From: Lederbergia sp. NSJ-179
Lineage (GTDB): Bacteria; Bacillota; Bacilli; Bacillales; Bacillaceae_C
Reading direction: 5' to 3'
DNA: 64,000 nt
Assembly (NCBI RefSeq): GCF_022867885.1
Contig: NZ_JALIFP010000001.1
Span: 310,001 to 374,000, forward strand
Below the pieces are notes generated by a model. It did not search any database. It saw only the letters and a list, made by a program, of their open reading frames with translations, and had not been told where the DNA came from. The first letter of the stretch is position 1. Each line of letters starts with the position of its first letter. Positions 56,584 through 64,000 of this stretch are shown piece by piece. A program made the translations under genes and the position numbers.

Positions 56584-57501
56584 TTGGACGGAATTTTACC
56601 GTTATGGAAACCAAAAGGGTTGACATCACATGATTGTGTTTTTAAAATAAGAAAATTATTGAAAATGAAAAAGGTGGGCCATACTGGTACACTGGACCCT
56701 GGAGTAGATGGTGTACTCCCTATTTGTTTAGGGAAAGCAACAAAAATTGCTGAATATATAACCGATGCAGGTAAGGTTTATGAGGGGGAAGTAACCCTCG
56801 GGACATCTACAACGACCGAGGATGCATATGGAGAAGTCTTGGAAGTAAAAAAGGTAGAGGCATCCGCTATTACTATTCCACAAATACAACAGATATTTCA
56901 TGAATTGACAGGTGAAATAGAACAGATTCCACCCCTTTATTCGGCCGTTAAAGTGAACGGAAAAAAATTATATGAATATGCACGTGCAGGTATTCACGTG
57001 GAACGACCAAAAAGGAAGATACATATTTACGATTTACGTTTACTTCATGAAGAAATAGAATGGCAAGCGGGAGAAGCTCGTTTCTCTTTTCGAGTTCATT
57101 GCAGTAAAGGTACATATATTCGAACACTGGCTGTTATGATTGGAGAGAAATTAGGGTATCCAGCCCATATGTCTTCCTTAACAAGAACGGCTTCAGCCTC
57201 CTTTACACGTAATGAATGTGTTACTTTTAAAGAACTAGAACAATGTATAAAAGAGGATCACTCCATTGAAAAAATGCTATTTCCGTTAGAAAAAGGATTA
57301 TCTTATTTACAAATGAAGGAAATAAATGAACCACTATTGAAGCGAATCCTCGATGGAGCTGTACTTCCCATACCTGAAAATTGGCCGCAAGGTCCTGTTG
57401 TATTAGTTTATCATCATAAAGCCTATGCGATTTATGATATCCATCCCAATAAATCTGATTTTATTAAACCAGTTAAGGTTATACGTAATGTAAAAGTCTG
57501 A
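56584..57501 (+). CDS. truB: tRNA pseudouridine(55) synthase TruB
   Basis: 305 residues from the TTG at 56584, after AAGCGGAGGGGATACA. TruB makes pseudouridine 55 in tRNA. GILPLWKPKGLTSHDCVFKI and the catalytic Asp in HTGTLDPGVDGVLPIC are present, with PPLYSAVKVNGKKLYEYARA and the C-terminal PUA-like domain. It is followed by ribF as in Bacillus. Confidence 0.97.
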   Translation: MDGILPLWKPKGLTSHDCVFKIRKLLKMKKVGHTGTLDPGVDGVLPICLGKATKIAEYITDAGKVYEGEVTLGTSTTTEDAYGEVLEVKKVEASAITIPQIQQIFHELTGEIEQIPPLYSAVKVNGKKLYEYARAGIHVERPKRKIHIYDLRLLHEEIEWQAGEARFSFRVHCSKGTYIRTLAVMIGEKLGYPAHMSSLTRTASASFTRNECVTFKELEQCIKEDHSIEKMLFPLEKGLSYLQMKEINEPLLKRILDGAVLPIPENWPQGPVVLVYHHKAYAIYDIHPNKSDFIKPVKVIRNVKV

Positions 57502-57527
57502 AAGCAGAAAGAGGGGAAAAGAGAGTC

Positions 57528-58484
57528 GTGAAAGTAATCAAGCTTAACCATCCACATTCATATAAAAATAATGATTTTCCATCCATTGTTATGGCTTTAG
57601 GATTTTTTGATGGTGTCCATATTGGACATCAGAAAGTTATAAACCAAGCAAAAGAAATTGCTGCCCAACATAAGCAACAAAGCGCTGTTATGACCTTTGA
57701 TCCACATCCTTCCGTTGTTCTCGGTAAAGGGAAAACAGATGTCCATTATATTACACCTTTAGAAGATAAAATTAAATTAATGGCAAAGTTAAAGGTGGAT
57801 TATCTTTTTGTCGTCCATTTTACGAAGGAATTCTCGCAACTATTGCCTGAGGAATTTGTGAAGTCCTATTTAATACAATTAAATGTAAAGCATGCGGTAG
57901 CTGGATTCGATTTTACTTATGGTAAATTTGGGAAGGGCACGATGCAGACTTTGCCGAGCCATGCACAAGGTTTTTTTGATGTGACAATTATTCCTAAATT
58001 GGAAATACATCATCAAAAAATTAGTTCCACCTCTATCCGCCAGTTTATTCAAAATGGAGAGATGGAAAAAGCGAATCGATTACTTGGCCGTTATTTTACA
58101 ACAAAGGGCCCCGTTATTCACGGAAAAAAACGTGGGAGGACGCTTGGCTTTCCGACTGCAAATATAAGGACTGATCATGACTACTTGCTGCCACAAATAG
58201 GTATATATATTGTAAAGGTATTCGCAGCTGGTATGTGGAAGCAGGGGGTATGCAGTGTAGGATTTAATCCTACATTTCATAATCCAGAAGGAAAGCAATT
58301 ATCGATAGAAATTTATTTGCTCGATTTTGATCAGGACATTTACGGTGAAATCGTAACCGTCGAATGGCATAAAAGAATTAGAGACGAAAAAAAATTCAAT
58401 GACATTGAACAGTTAAAAGCGCAAATACAAAAAGATATTGAGAACACAAGAGAATATTTTTCTTCTTTAAACGAAGAAACTTGA
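57528..58484 (+). CDS. ribF: Bifunctional riboflavin kinase/FAD synthetase RibF (RibC)
   Basis: 318 residues from a GTG at 57528, after AGAGGGGAAAAGAGAGTC. The N-terminal FMN adenylyltransferase domain has ALGFFDGVHIGHQKVI and STSIRQFIQNGEMEKAN. The C-terminal kinase domain has GRTLGFPTANI and the GVCSVGFNPTF segment. The product makes FMN and FAD. Position between truB and rpsO is standard. Confidence 0.97.
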   Translation: MKVIKLNHPHSYKNNDFPSIVMALGFFDGVHIGHQKVINQAKEIAAQHKQQSAVMTFDPHPSVVLGKGKTDVHYITPLEDKIKLMAKLKVDYLFVVHFTKEFSQLLPEEFVKSYLIQLNVKHAVAGFDFTYGKFGKGTMQTLPSHAQGFFDVTIIPKLEIHHQKISSTSIRQFIQNGEMEKANRLLGRYFTTKGPVIHGKKRGRTLGFPTANIRTDHDYLLPQIGIYIVKVFAAGMWKQGVCSVGFNPTFHNPEGKQLSIEIYLLDFDQDIYGEIVTVEWHKRIRDEKKFNDIEQLKAQIQKDIENTREYFSSLNEET

Positions 58485-58599
58485 TTTATTGCTTATAAAG
58501 TTGTATTCTAATACAGTATCAAGAACCTTTGCTTGGCAATTCGACTCACCAACGATTGCTCGGTAACAGGGGATTTGTAAAAATTAGGAGGTGAAAACG
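58485..58599 (+). promoter_or_regulatory. rpsO leader (possible S15 autoregulatory site)
   Basis: 115 bp between ribF and rpsO containing GCTTGGCAATTC, CCAACGATTGC and a pairing-rich stretch before GGAGGTG. S15 represses its own leader in Bacillaceae relatives; I infer the same here from position, not from a proven fold. Confidence 0.4.
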
Positions 58600-58869
58600 A
58601 TGGCGATTTCTCAAGAACGAAAAAATGAAATCATCAGTGACTTTAAAATTCATGATACTGATACGGGTTCTCCAGAAGTTCAAATTGCTGTATTAACAGA
58701 AGAAATTAACAAATTGAACGATCATCTTCGCGTACACAAAAAAGATCATCATTCAAGACGCGGATTGATGAAAATGGTCGGCCGCCGCCGCAATCTTTTA
58801 ACTTATCTTCGTAACAAAGATGTGCAGCGCTATCGTGAACTGATTAACAGACTTGGCTTACGTAGATAA
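58600..58869 (+). CDS. rpsO: 30S ribosomal protein S15
   Basis: 89 residues from the ATG at 58600, after GGAGGTGAAAACG; an in-frame GTG at 58591 lies within the ribosome site. S15 is a primary 16S binder. The signature [16 protein letters not shown] and [17 protein letters not shown] is present. A strong terminator follows, separating it from pnp. Confidence 0.98.
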   Translation: MAISQERKNEIISDFKIHDTDTGSPEVQIAVLTEEINKLNDHLRVHKKDHHSRRGLMKMVGRRRNLLTYLRNKDVQRYRELINRLGLRR

Positions 58870-58876
58870 TAAGTGA

Positions 58877-58904
58877 TAAAAAGCGGGATAATTCCCGCTT
58901 TTTT
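58877..58904 (+). terminator. Rho-independent terminator of rpsO
   Basis: An 8-bp stem AAGCGGGA (58881-58888) / TCCCGCTT (58893-58900) followed by TTTT. Confidence 0.92.
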
Positions 58905-59239
58905 GTTAGAAAGTAATGAGGAGATCATGGGTATGCTGAATAAGAGAAAAGAAAGAGGACTGTCATGCAGAGCATGGCAGAACTGAACATTTGACATGAA
59001 TATGAAGGGTAAAAGACAATTCCGTTCAGAAAAGCTGTTATCATCTAATTATTTCACTAAAATATTTACATAATTTACATAATCCTCAATCCCATCGTAC
59101 TGTCTTCATAATTATGTCTAATGTTCAGTGGTTCAGCTACCTCCCATGATACCAACAAATAACAATCACTTATTCTCTACAACTGTCCAAAATAAGAACA
59201 CGTAACTAAACCGTAATTTGAAAGAGAGGAAAATATTGC
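58905..59239 (+). promoter_or_regulatory. pnp leader region with hairpin and candidate promoter
   Basis: 335 bp without a gene. It holds a 9-bp hairpin CTGTCATGC/GCATGGCAG (58960-58980), then a candidate promoter TTGACA (58991-58996), 18-nt spacer, GACAAT (59015-59020), the direct repeat TTTACATAATTTACATAATC and the pnp ribosome site GAGAGGAAAA. pnp is often controlled through its 5' leader, but I cannot show that here. Confidence 0.35.
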
Positions 59240-61360
59240 ATGGATCAGAAGAAAGAAATATTTAGTATGGACTGGGCTGGCCGAACTTTAACGGTCGAAA
59301 TTGGACAATTGGCTAAGCAAGCTAGTGGAGCCGCTTTAATCCGCTATGGCGATACGGCTGTATTAAGCACTGTAACTGCATCGAAGGAAGCAAAGGCCGT
59401 TGATTTCTTTCCTTTAACAGTAAATTATGAAGAAAGACTATATGCAGTGGGAAAAATTCCTGGGGGATTCCCTAAACGTGAGGGTAGACCAAGTGAGAAG
59501 GCGATACTGGCAAGTCGATTAATTGACCGTCCGATTCGTCCCCTTTTTGCGGATGGTTTTCGAAATGAGGTACAAATTATAAATTTAGTTATGAGCGTTG
59601 ATCAAGATTGTTCATCGGAAATGGCAGCAATGTTTGGCTCATCCCTTGCTTTATGTGTATCGGATATCCCATTTGAAGGACCTATTGCAGGAGTAGTTGT
59701 AGGTAGAATCGATGGAGATTTTATTATAAACCCAACTGCTGAACAAATGGAAAAAAGCGATATCAACCTAAGTGTAGCAGGTACGAAGAATGCGATTAAT
59801 ATGGTGGAAGCTGGAGCATTAGAAGTCCCTGAAGAAACGATGCTAGAAGCGATTATGTTTGGCCATGAAGAAATTAAAAAATTGATCTCTTTTCAAGAAG
59901 AAATCGCTAGTAAAGTTGGAAAACCGAAAAGGGAAATCGACCTATATGAAGTAAATGTTGAATTGGATGCAGAGGTTCGTGAGATGTGCGAGGAATCACT
60001 AATTAAAGCCATTCAAGTTCAAGAAAAACATGCGCGTGAAGAGGCGATTCAGCAGGTAAAAGATCAAGTAATTGCGCACTATAATGAAAAAGAGAATATG
60101 GAAGACGAGACCATTAAACAAGTGAAACAAGTGTTAGATGATCTTGTAAAAGAGGAAGTCCGGCGATTAATTACAGTGGAAAAAGTTCGTCCTGATGGCA
60201 GAAAACCACATGAAATACGCCCATTATCTTCGGAGATTAATCTTCTACCAAGAACGCATGGCTCAGGATTATTTACAAGAGGACAAACCCAGGCTTTAAG
60301 TGTTTGTACCTTGGGTTCATTAGGAGAAGTCCAAATTTTAGACGGATTAGGTATTGAGGAATCAAAACGGTTTATGCATCATTATAATTTCCCGCATTTT
60401 AGTGTGGGAGAAACCGGACCTATTCGTGCACCTGGAAGACGTGAAATCGGGCATGGGGCATTAGGGGAGCGGGCATTGGAACCTGTCATACCGAACGAAA
60501 CTGATTTTCCATATACCATCAGACTTGTTTCTGAGGTATTAGAATCGAATGGATCAACCTCCCAAGCAAGCATTTGCGCAAGCACGTTAGCGATGATGGA
60601 CGCTGGTGTGCCGATCAAAGCACCAGTCGCCGGGATTGCCATGGGGTTAGTGAAATCAGGTGATCACTACACTATTTTAACGGATATTCAGGGAATGGAA
60701 GACCATCTTGGAGATATGGACTTTAAAGTGGCAGGGACGGCTAAAGGCGTTACGGCACTGCAAATGGATATTAAAATTGCGGGGCTTTCCCGCGAGATCC
60801 TTGAAGAGGCGTTACAACAAGCCAAAGAAGGTCGTATGCATATTTTAGATACAATGCTTGCAACCATTCCACAATCAAAAGATCATTTATCAGAATATGC
60901 GCCAAAAATTTTAACGATGCATATTAATCCTGATAAAATCAGGGATGTCATTGGGCCTAGTGGAAAACAAATTAATAAAATCATCGAAGAAACCGGTGTG
61001 AAGATTGACATTGAGCAAGACGGCAAAGTGTTCATTGCGTCTGCTGACCAAGCAATGAACACAAAAGCCAAGAATATCATTGAAGACTTAGTTCGTGAAG
61101 TGGAAGTTGGCCAAATGTATTTAGGTAAAGTAAAACGGATTGAAAAATTCGGTGCATTTGTTGAACTATTTCCTGGAAAGGATGGACTTGTCCATATTTC
61201 ACAACTGGATGAGCAAAGAGTCAATAAAGTGGAGGATATTGTCTCTCTTGGAGACGAAATCCTGGTTAAGGTCATTGAAATTGATAATCACGGACGAGTG
61301 AATGCATCAAGAAAAGCTGTTCTAAAGGATCAAAAAGAGAAGCAGAAAAGGGACGAATAA
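59240..61360 (+). CDS. pnp: Polyribonucleotide nucleotidyltransferase (PNPase)
   Basis: 706 residues. PNPase is a phosphorolytic 3'-5' exonuclease. Two RNase PH domains are separated by a helical domain; the second holds the active-site segment [16 protein letters not shown] and [21 protein letters not shown] ([19 protein letters not shown], about 555-610) and S1 ([20 protein letters not shown], about 620-690) domains complete it. It ends with a strong terminator. Confidence 0.98.
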   Translation: MDQKKEIFSMDWAGRTLTVEIGQLAKQASGAALIRYGDTAVLSTVTASKEAKAVDFFPLTVNYEERLYAVGKIPGGFPKREGRPSEKAILASRLIDRPIRPLFADGFRNEVQIINLVMSVDQDCSSEMAAMFGSSLALCVSDIPFEGPIAGVVVGRIDGDFIINPTAEQMEKSDINLSVAGTKNAINMVEAGALEVPEETMLEAIMFGHEEIKKLISFQEEIASKVGKPKREIDLYEVNVELDAEVREMCEESLIKAIQVQEKHAREEAIQQVKDQVIAHYNEKENMEDETIKQVKQVLDDLVKEEVRRLITVEKVRPDGRKPHEIRPLSSEINLLPRTHGSGLFTRGQTQALSVCTLGSLGEVQILDGLGIEESKRFMHHYNFPHFSVGETGPIRAPGRREIGHGALGERALEPVIPNETDFPYTIRLVSEVLESNGSTSQASICASTLAMMDAGVPIKAPVAGIAMGLVKSGDHYTILTDIQGMEDHLGDMDFKVAGTAKGVTALQMDIKIAGLSREILEEALQQAKEGRMHILDTMLATIPQSKDHLSEYAPKILTMHINPDKIRDVIGPSGKQINKIIEETGVKIDIEQDGKVFIASADQAMNTKAKNIIEDLVREVEVGQMYLGKVKRIEKFGAFVELFPGKDGLVHISQLDEQRVNKVEDIVSLGDEILVKVIEIDNHGRVNASRKAVLKDQKEKQKRDE

Positions 61361-61384
61361 AAACGGGGAGATCCCCGTTTTTTT
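61361..61384 (+). terminator. Rho-independent terminator of pnp
   Basis: AAACGGGGA (61361-61369) pairs with TCCCCGTTT (61372-61380) and runs into TTTT. It begins right after the pnp stop. Confidence 0.93.
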
Positions 61385-61389
61385 AGTTT

Positions 61390-61446
61390 CCAGACAATGA
61401 GCGCTTGTACTTTTCAGTTCTAACTTATCCTCCTTTTTCATACGCT
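61390..61446 (+). repeat. Relic of B-type and A-type repeat ends
   Basis: GAGCGCTTGTACTTTTC (61400-61416) resembles the B 3' end, and TTATCCTCCTTTTTCATACG (61425-61444) resembles the A right end with the terminal GAAC altered. Confidence 0.4.
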
Positions 61447-61468
61447 GTGGTGAAGGAGGTCGTGTCGG

Positions 61469-62458
61469 TTGAATGCAAAAAACTTGATAGCCTTTACACT
61501 GATTGCTATCCTATCATTATCTGCCATTTTTAATCCTTATACAAATCAGTATTTAGAACAACTAAAAAATGGGGATGTACCTGCAAGTAAAGGGGAAGAT
61601 GAATTATACGAACAAATTGCAAAGGCAGCAGATGATTATCAAATCGATCCCCAAGACGCTAAGATCGACCGTGTTTGGAAAGCAATGCCAGGATATAATG
61701 GCATTCGGGTGGATAAAGAAGCCTCTTATCAAAAAATGAAAAAAAACAAAGTGTTTGATGAACGAAAATTAGTATTTATTCAAATCAAACCAGAAATTCA
61801 TTTAGCTGATTTACCACCGGCTCCTATATACCGGGGACATCCCGATAAACCAATGGTTAGTTTTCTCATCAATGTCGCATGGGGAAATGAGTATATACCT
61901 TCTATCCTTGCAACCCTTAAAGAACATAAAACATACGCAACCTTTTTTTTGGAAGGTCGTTGGGTAAAAGAAAATCCCGAATTGGCAAAAATGATTGCGG
62001 ATAGCGGGCATGAAATTGGGAACCATTCCTATAGCCATCCAAATATGGCCAAGCTTGGATCAAACCAAATAAAACAGGAGTTATCAAAGACCAATGACAT
62101 TATCGAGGCGACGACCAATATAAAACCGACATGGTTCGGACCACCAAGTGGTGCCTATCGAGATGAAACAGTAAAAATCGCTCAATCACAAGGTTTAAAA
62201 ACTGTTATGTGGACAGTGGACACCATTGATTGGAGGAAACCCTCGCCCCAAGCTCTCATTCAACGAGTAATGTCGAATGTCCGTCCGGGGACCATGATTC
62301 TTATGCATCCAACAGAATCTACAGCAAAATCATTGGATACGTTAATTACAGAATTACAGGCTAAAAATTTAAAGATTGGAACAGTGACAAAATTAATGGA
62401 TGAAGAAAGAATGATAAAATTGGATGGGAGTCAAGACTTAAAGCAGGAAGGGAACTAA
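61469..62458 (+). CDS. ylxY: Polysaccharide deacetylase family protein YlxY
   Basis: 329 residues from the TTG at 61469, after GAAGGAGGTCGTGTCGG. An N-terminal hydrophobic segment (about 4-20) is a signal or anchor. The NodB-like domain (about 125-310) has ATFFLEGRWVKENPEL, the metal motif HEIGNHSYSHPNM, WFGPPSGAYRDETV, VMWTVDTIDW and ILMHPTEST. The first NodB motif, normally TFDD, is SFLINVAW here, so the two catalytic Asp are missing; I recall the same in Bacillus subtilis YlxY. Activity is therefore uncertain. Confidence 0.93.
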   Translation: MNAKNLIAFTLIAILSLSAIFNPYTNQYLEQLKNGDVPASKGEDELYEQIAKAADDYQIDPQDAKIDRVWKAMPGYNGIRVDKEASYQKMKKNKVFDERKLVFIQIKPEIHLADLPPAPIYRGHPDKPMVSFLINVAWGNEYIPSILATLKEHKTYATFFLEGRWVKENPELAKMIADSGHEIGNHSYSHPNMAKLGSNQIKQELSKTNDIIEATTNIKPTWFGPPSGAYRDETVKIAQSQGLKTVMWTVDTIDWRKPSPQALIQRVMSNVRPGTMILMHPTESTAKSLDTLITELQAKNLKIGTVTKLMDEERMIKLDGSQDLKQEGN

Positions 62459-62503
62459 TTCCTAAAATCAATGTATTTGCACCTAGAATAGGAGGAATTG
62501 TAA

Positions 62504-63745
62504 ATGATGAGAAAATATACATGTCAAAATGGAGTGAGAGTCGTACTTGAATCAATTCCCACAGTTCGATCTGTCACAATTGGTATTTGGATTGGTGTCG
62601 GTTCTCGTGATGAAAAGGAAAAATATAATGGAATTTCTCATTTTTTAGAACATATGTTTTTTAAAGGGACCAAAACAAGAACAGCCAAAGAAATAGCGGA
62701 GTCCTTTGATTCCATTGGGGGACAGGTAAACGCCTTTACAGCAAAAGAATATACATGTATTTATGCAAAAGTATTGGACAACCATGCAACATATGCATTG
62801 GATGTATTAGCGGATATGTTTTTTCATTCTACTTTTGATGATCAAGAATTAAAAAAGGAGAAAAATGTCGTTTTAGAAGAAATTAAAATGTACGAAGATA
62901 CCCCAGATGATATCGTACATGATATTTTAAGTAAGGCAGCTTATCACAACCATCCACTTGGCTTTCCTATACTAGGTACTGAAGAAACTCTCAGCACTTT
63001 TACAAGTGATATGCTGAATCAGTACATCTATGATATGTATACGCCAGATAATATTGTTATTTCAGTCGCAGGAAATATTGATGAAGAGTTTATTCGCCAA
63101 ATTGAAAAACTGTTTGGTTTTTTTGAAAGAGGAAAAAACAGATATTCAAATGAAAAGCCTACCTTTTATTCTGAACAAGTGGCGAAACAAAAAAATACCG
63201 AACAAGCCCATCTTTGCATTGGATTTGAAGGACTTCCAATCGGTCATGAGAAAATCTATGATCTTATTGTCATGAACATCATTTTTGGTGGCGGAATGTC
63301 ATCGCGATTATTTCAAGAAGTGCGAGAAGAACGAGGACTTGCCTATTCTGTTTTCTCTTATCATTCTTCTTATAAAGATACAGGAACTCTGGTCATCTAT
63401 GGAGGGACAGCCGCCAATCAATTAGACGAGCTTCATGATACCATTTTTTCTACATTAGCCGATTTTAAGAATAATGGCATTTCGCAAAAGGAATTACAAA
63501 ATAGTAAGGAACAATTAAAAGGAAATTTGATGCTTAGTCTAGAAAGTACCAATAGTCGAATGGGGCGGATTGGCAAAAATGAGCTCTTACTGAAAAAACA
63601 TCGATCATTGGACGATATTATCAGCGATATAGATCGTGTGACGGCAGAATCGGTTTATCAATTAGCAGGAGACATTTTCACCAATCATTTCACCTCTGCT
63701 TTAATCAGTCCCCATCCTCAATCAACATCAAAATGGAGCCATTAG
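62504..63745 (+). CDS. mlpA: M16-family zinc protease MlpA (YmxG)
   Basis: 413 residues. The inverted zinc motif is HFLEH in GISHFLEHMFFKGTKTR, with the distal Glu in VVLEEIKMYEDTPDD. The C-terminal half contains FGGGMSSRLFQEVREERGLA. The family resembles mitochondrial processing peptidase. In Bacillus subtilis this protease lies downstream of ylxY and upstream of ymxH and the dipicolinate genes. The ATG follows AGGAGGAATTGTAA. Confidence 0.96.
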   Translation: MMRKYTCQNGVRVVLESIPTVRSVTIGIWIGVGSRDEKEKYNGISHFLEHMFFKGTKTRTAKEIAESFDSIGGQVNAFTAKEYTCIYAKVLDNHATYALDVLADMFFHSTFDDQELKKEKNVVLEEIKMYEDTPDDIVHDILSKAAYHNHPLGFPILGTEETLSTFTSDMLNQYIYDMYTPDNIVISVAGNIDEEFIRQIEKLFGFFERGKNRYSNEKPTFYSEQVAKQKNTEQAHLCIGFEGLPIGHEKIYDLIVMNIIFGGGMSSRLFQEVREERGLAYSVFSYHSSYKDTGTLVIYGGTAANQLDELHDTIFSTLADFKNNGISQKELQNSKEQLKGNLMLSLESTNSRMGRIGKNELLLKKHRSLDDIISDIDRVTAESVYQLAGDIFTNHFTSALISPHPQSTSKWSH

Positions 63746-63811
63746 CCTTTGTTCACTTAGGTGAAGACATGCAGAAGAGGTTAATCAGTGGGGGATAAAA
63801 AAAGGCTCCAT

Positions 63812-63845
63812 TCATTCCCTTGTCATAGGATAAGGGATTTTTTGA
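63812..63845 (+). terminator. Possible terminator after mlpA
   Basis: TCCCTT (63816-63821) pairs with AAGGGA (63832-63837), followed by six T. The stem is short. Confidence 0.45.
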
Positions 63846-63892
63846 TTCTAAAAAAAATGAAAGTTCACTATATATGATATAAAGGACTGTAA

Positions 63893-64000
63893 GTGCGTGT
63901 TCAAAAAGGAGGATAAAAAGGACCAAGAAGTTCGAGGCGGCGCAGTTTTGAGCAGCGGAATGTATGCTTTTAAATACATGAGCAGCGGAGAAACAAGCCA
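63893..64000 (-). mobile_element. A-type repeat copy A8, cut by the window end
   Basis: Reverse orientation; TGTTCAAAAAG at 63898-63908 followed by GAGGATAAAAAGGACCAAGA and the simple central part ATGTATGCTTTTAAATACAT (63960-63979), so it lacks M at that position. The 5-mer outside the visible end is TGTAA (63888-63892). Its other end is beyond the window. Confidence 0.88.

Overview
The window is the conserved chromosomal core of a low-GC, endospore-former-type Firmicute (family Bacillaceae; I cannot name the genus). The evidence is the Bacillus-type gene order sucCD-dprA-topA / xerC-hslV-hslU-codY / fla-che operon / rpsB-tsf-pyrH-frr-uppS-cdsA-dxr-rseP-proS-polC / rimP-nusA-rnpM-ylxQ-infB-ylxP-rbfA-truB-ribF-rpsO-pnp-ylxY-mlpA, AAGGAGG-type Shine-Dalgarno sites, many TTG and GTG starts, and PolC, CodY, FliY, CheC, CheD, SwrB and SwrD. 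All genes lie on the + strand.

Layout. 1-2218: end of sucC, sucD and dprA. 2315-4608: topA with its own promoter and terminator. 4783-8721: xerC-hslV-hslU-codY; trmFO, normally between topA and xerC, is missing. 8968-37044: a 28-kb flagellar and chemotaxis operon from flgB to swrB, holding the basal body, hook, export gate, C-ring, FlhF/FlhG, chemotaxis core and sigma-D. 37048-50929: rpsB-tsf, pyrH-frr, then uppS to polC. 50965-58869: the nusA-infB translation and transcription operon, with an attenuator-like leader. 59240-63745: pnp, ylxY, mlpA.

The most unusual content is between the genes. Eight copies of a small terminal-inverted-repeat element (called A here; core 76-205 bp, termini GTTCAAAAAG/CTTTTTGAAC) are scattered through the window, five of them inside the fla/che operon. 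All seven complete copies are flanked at the same offset by an AT-rich 5-bp duplication (three perfect, four with one mismatch). Several sit exactly on stop codons (fliE, fliY, fliP), and one supplies the last codons and stop of cheB. Four A copies carry a second unit (called M): a hairpin with an AGGAY loop followed by a nested hairpin whose arm sequences differ between copies but stay complementary, while the loop and the joints (GTT; GNNYTTA) stay constant. M lies at three different places in A and in both orientations, and also forms the core of a separate dispersed foldback family (B; 26772-26862, 37128-37348, 40517-40636, with relics elsewhere). I read A as a non-autonomous transposon and M as an independently inserting structured unit.

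Gene decay and remodelling are also visible. proS is a pseudogene (a 17-nt deletion between short repeats plus a nonsense codon), which implies another prolyl-tRNA synthetase elsewhere. cheB encodes only the methylesterase domain, without a receiver domain. The hook protein FlgE carries a helical insert of about 185 residues. FlgD has a duplicated C-terminal module. Otherwise the flagellar and chemotaxis proteins look intact, so motility may be retained with altered adaptation.
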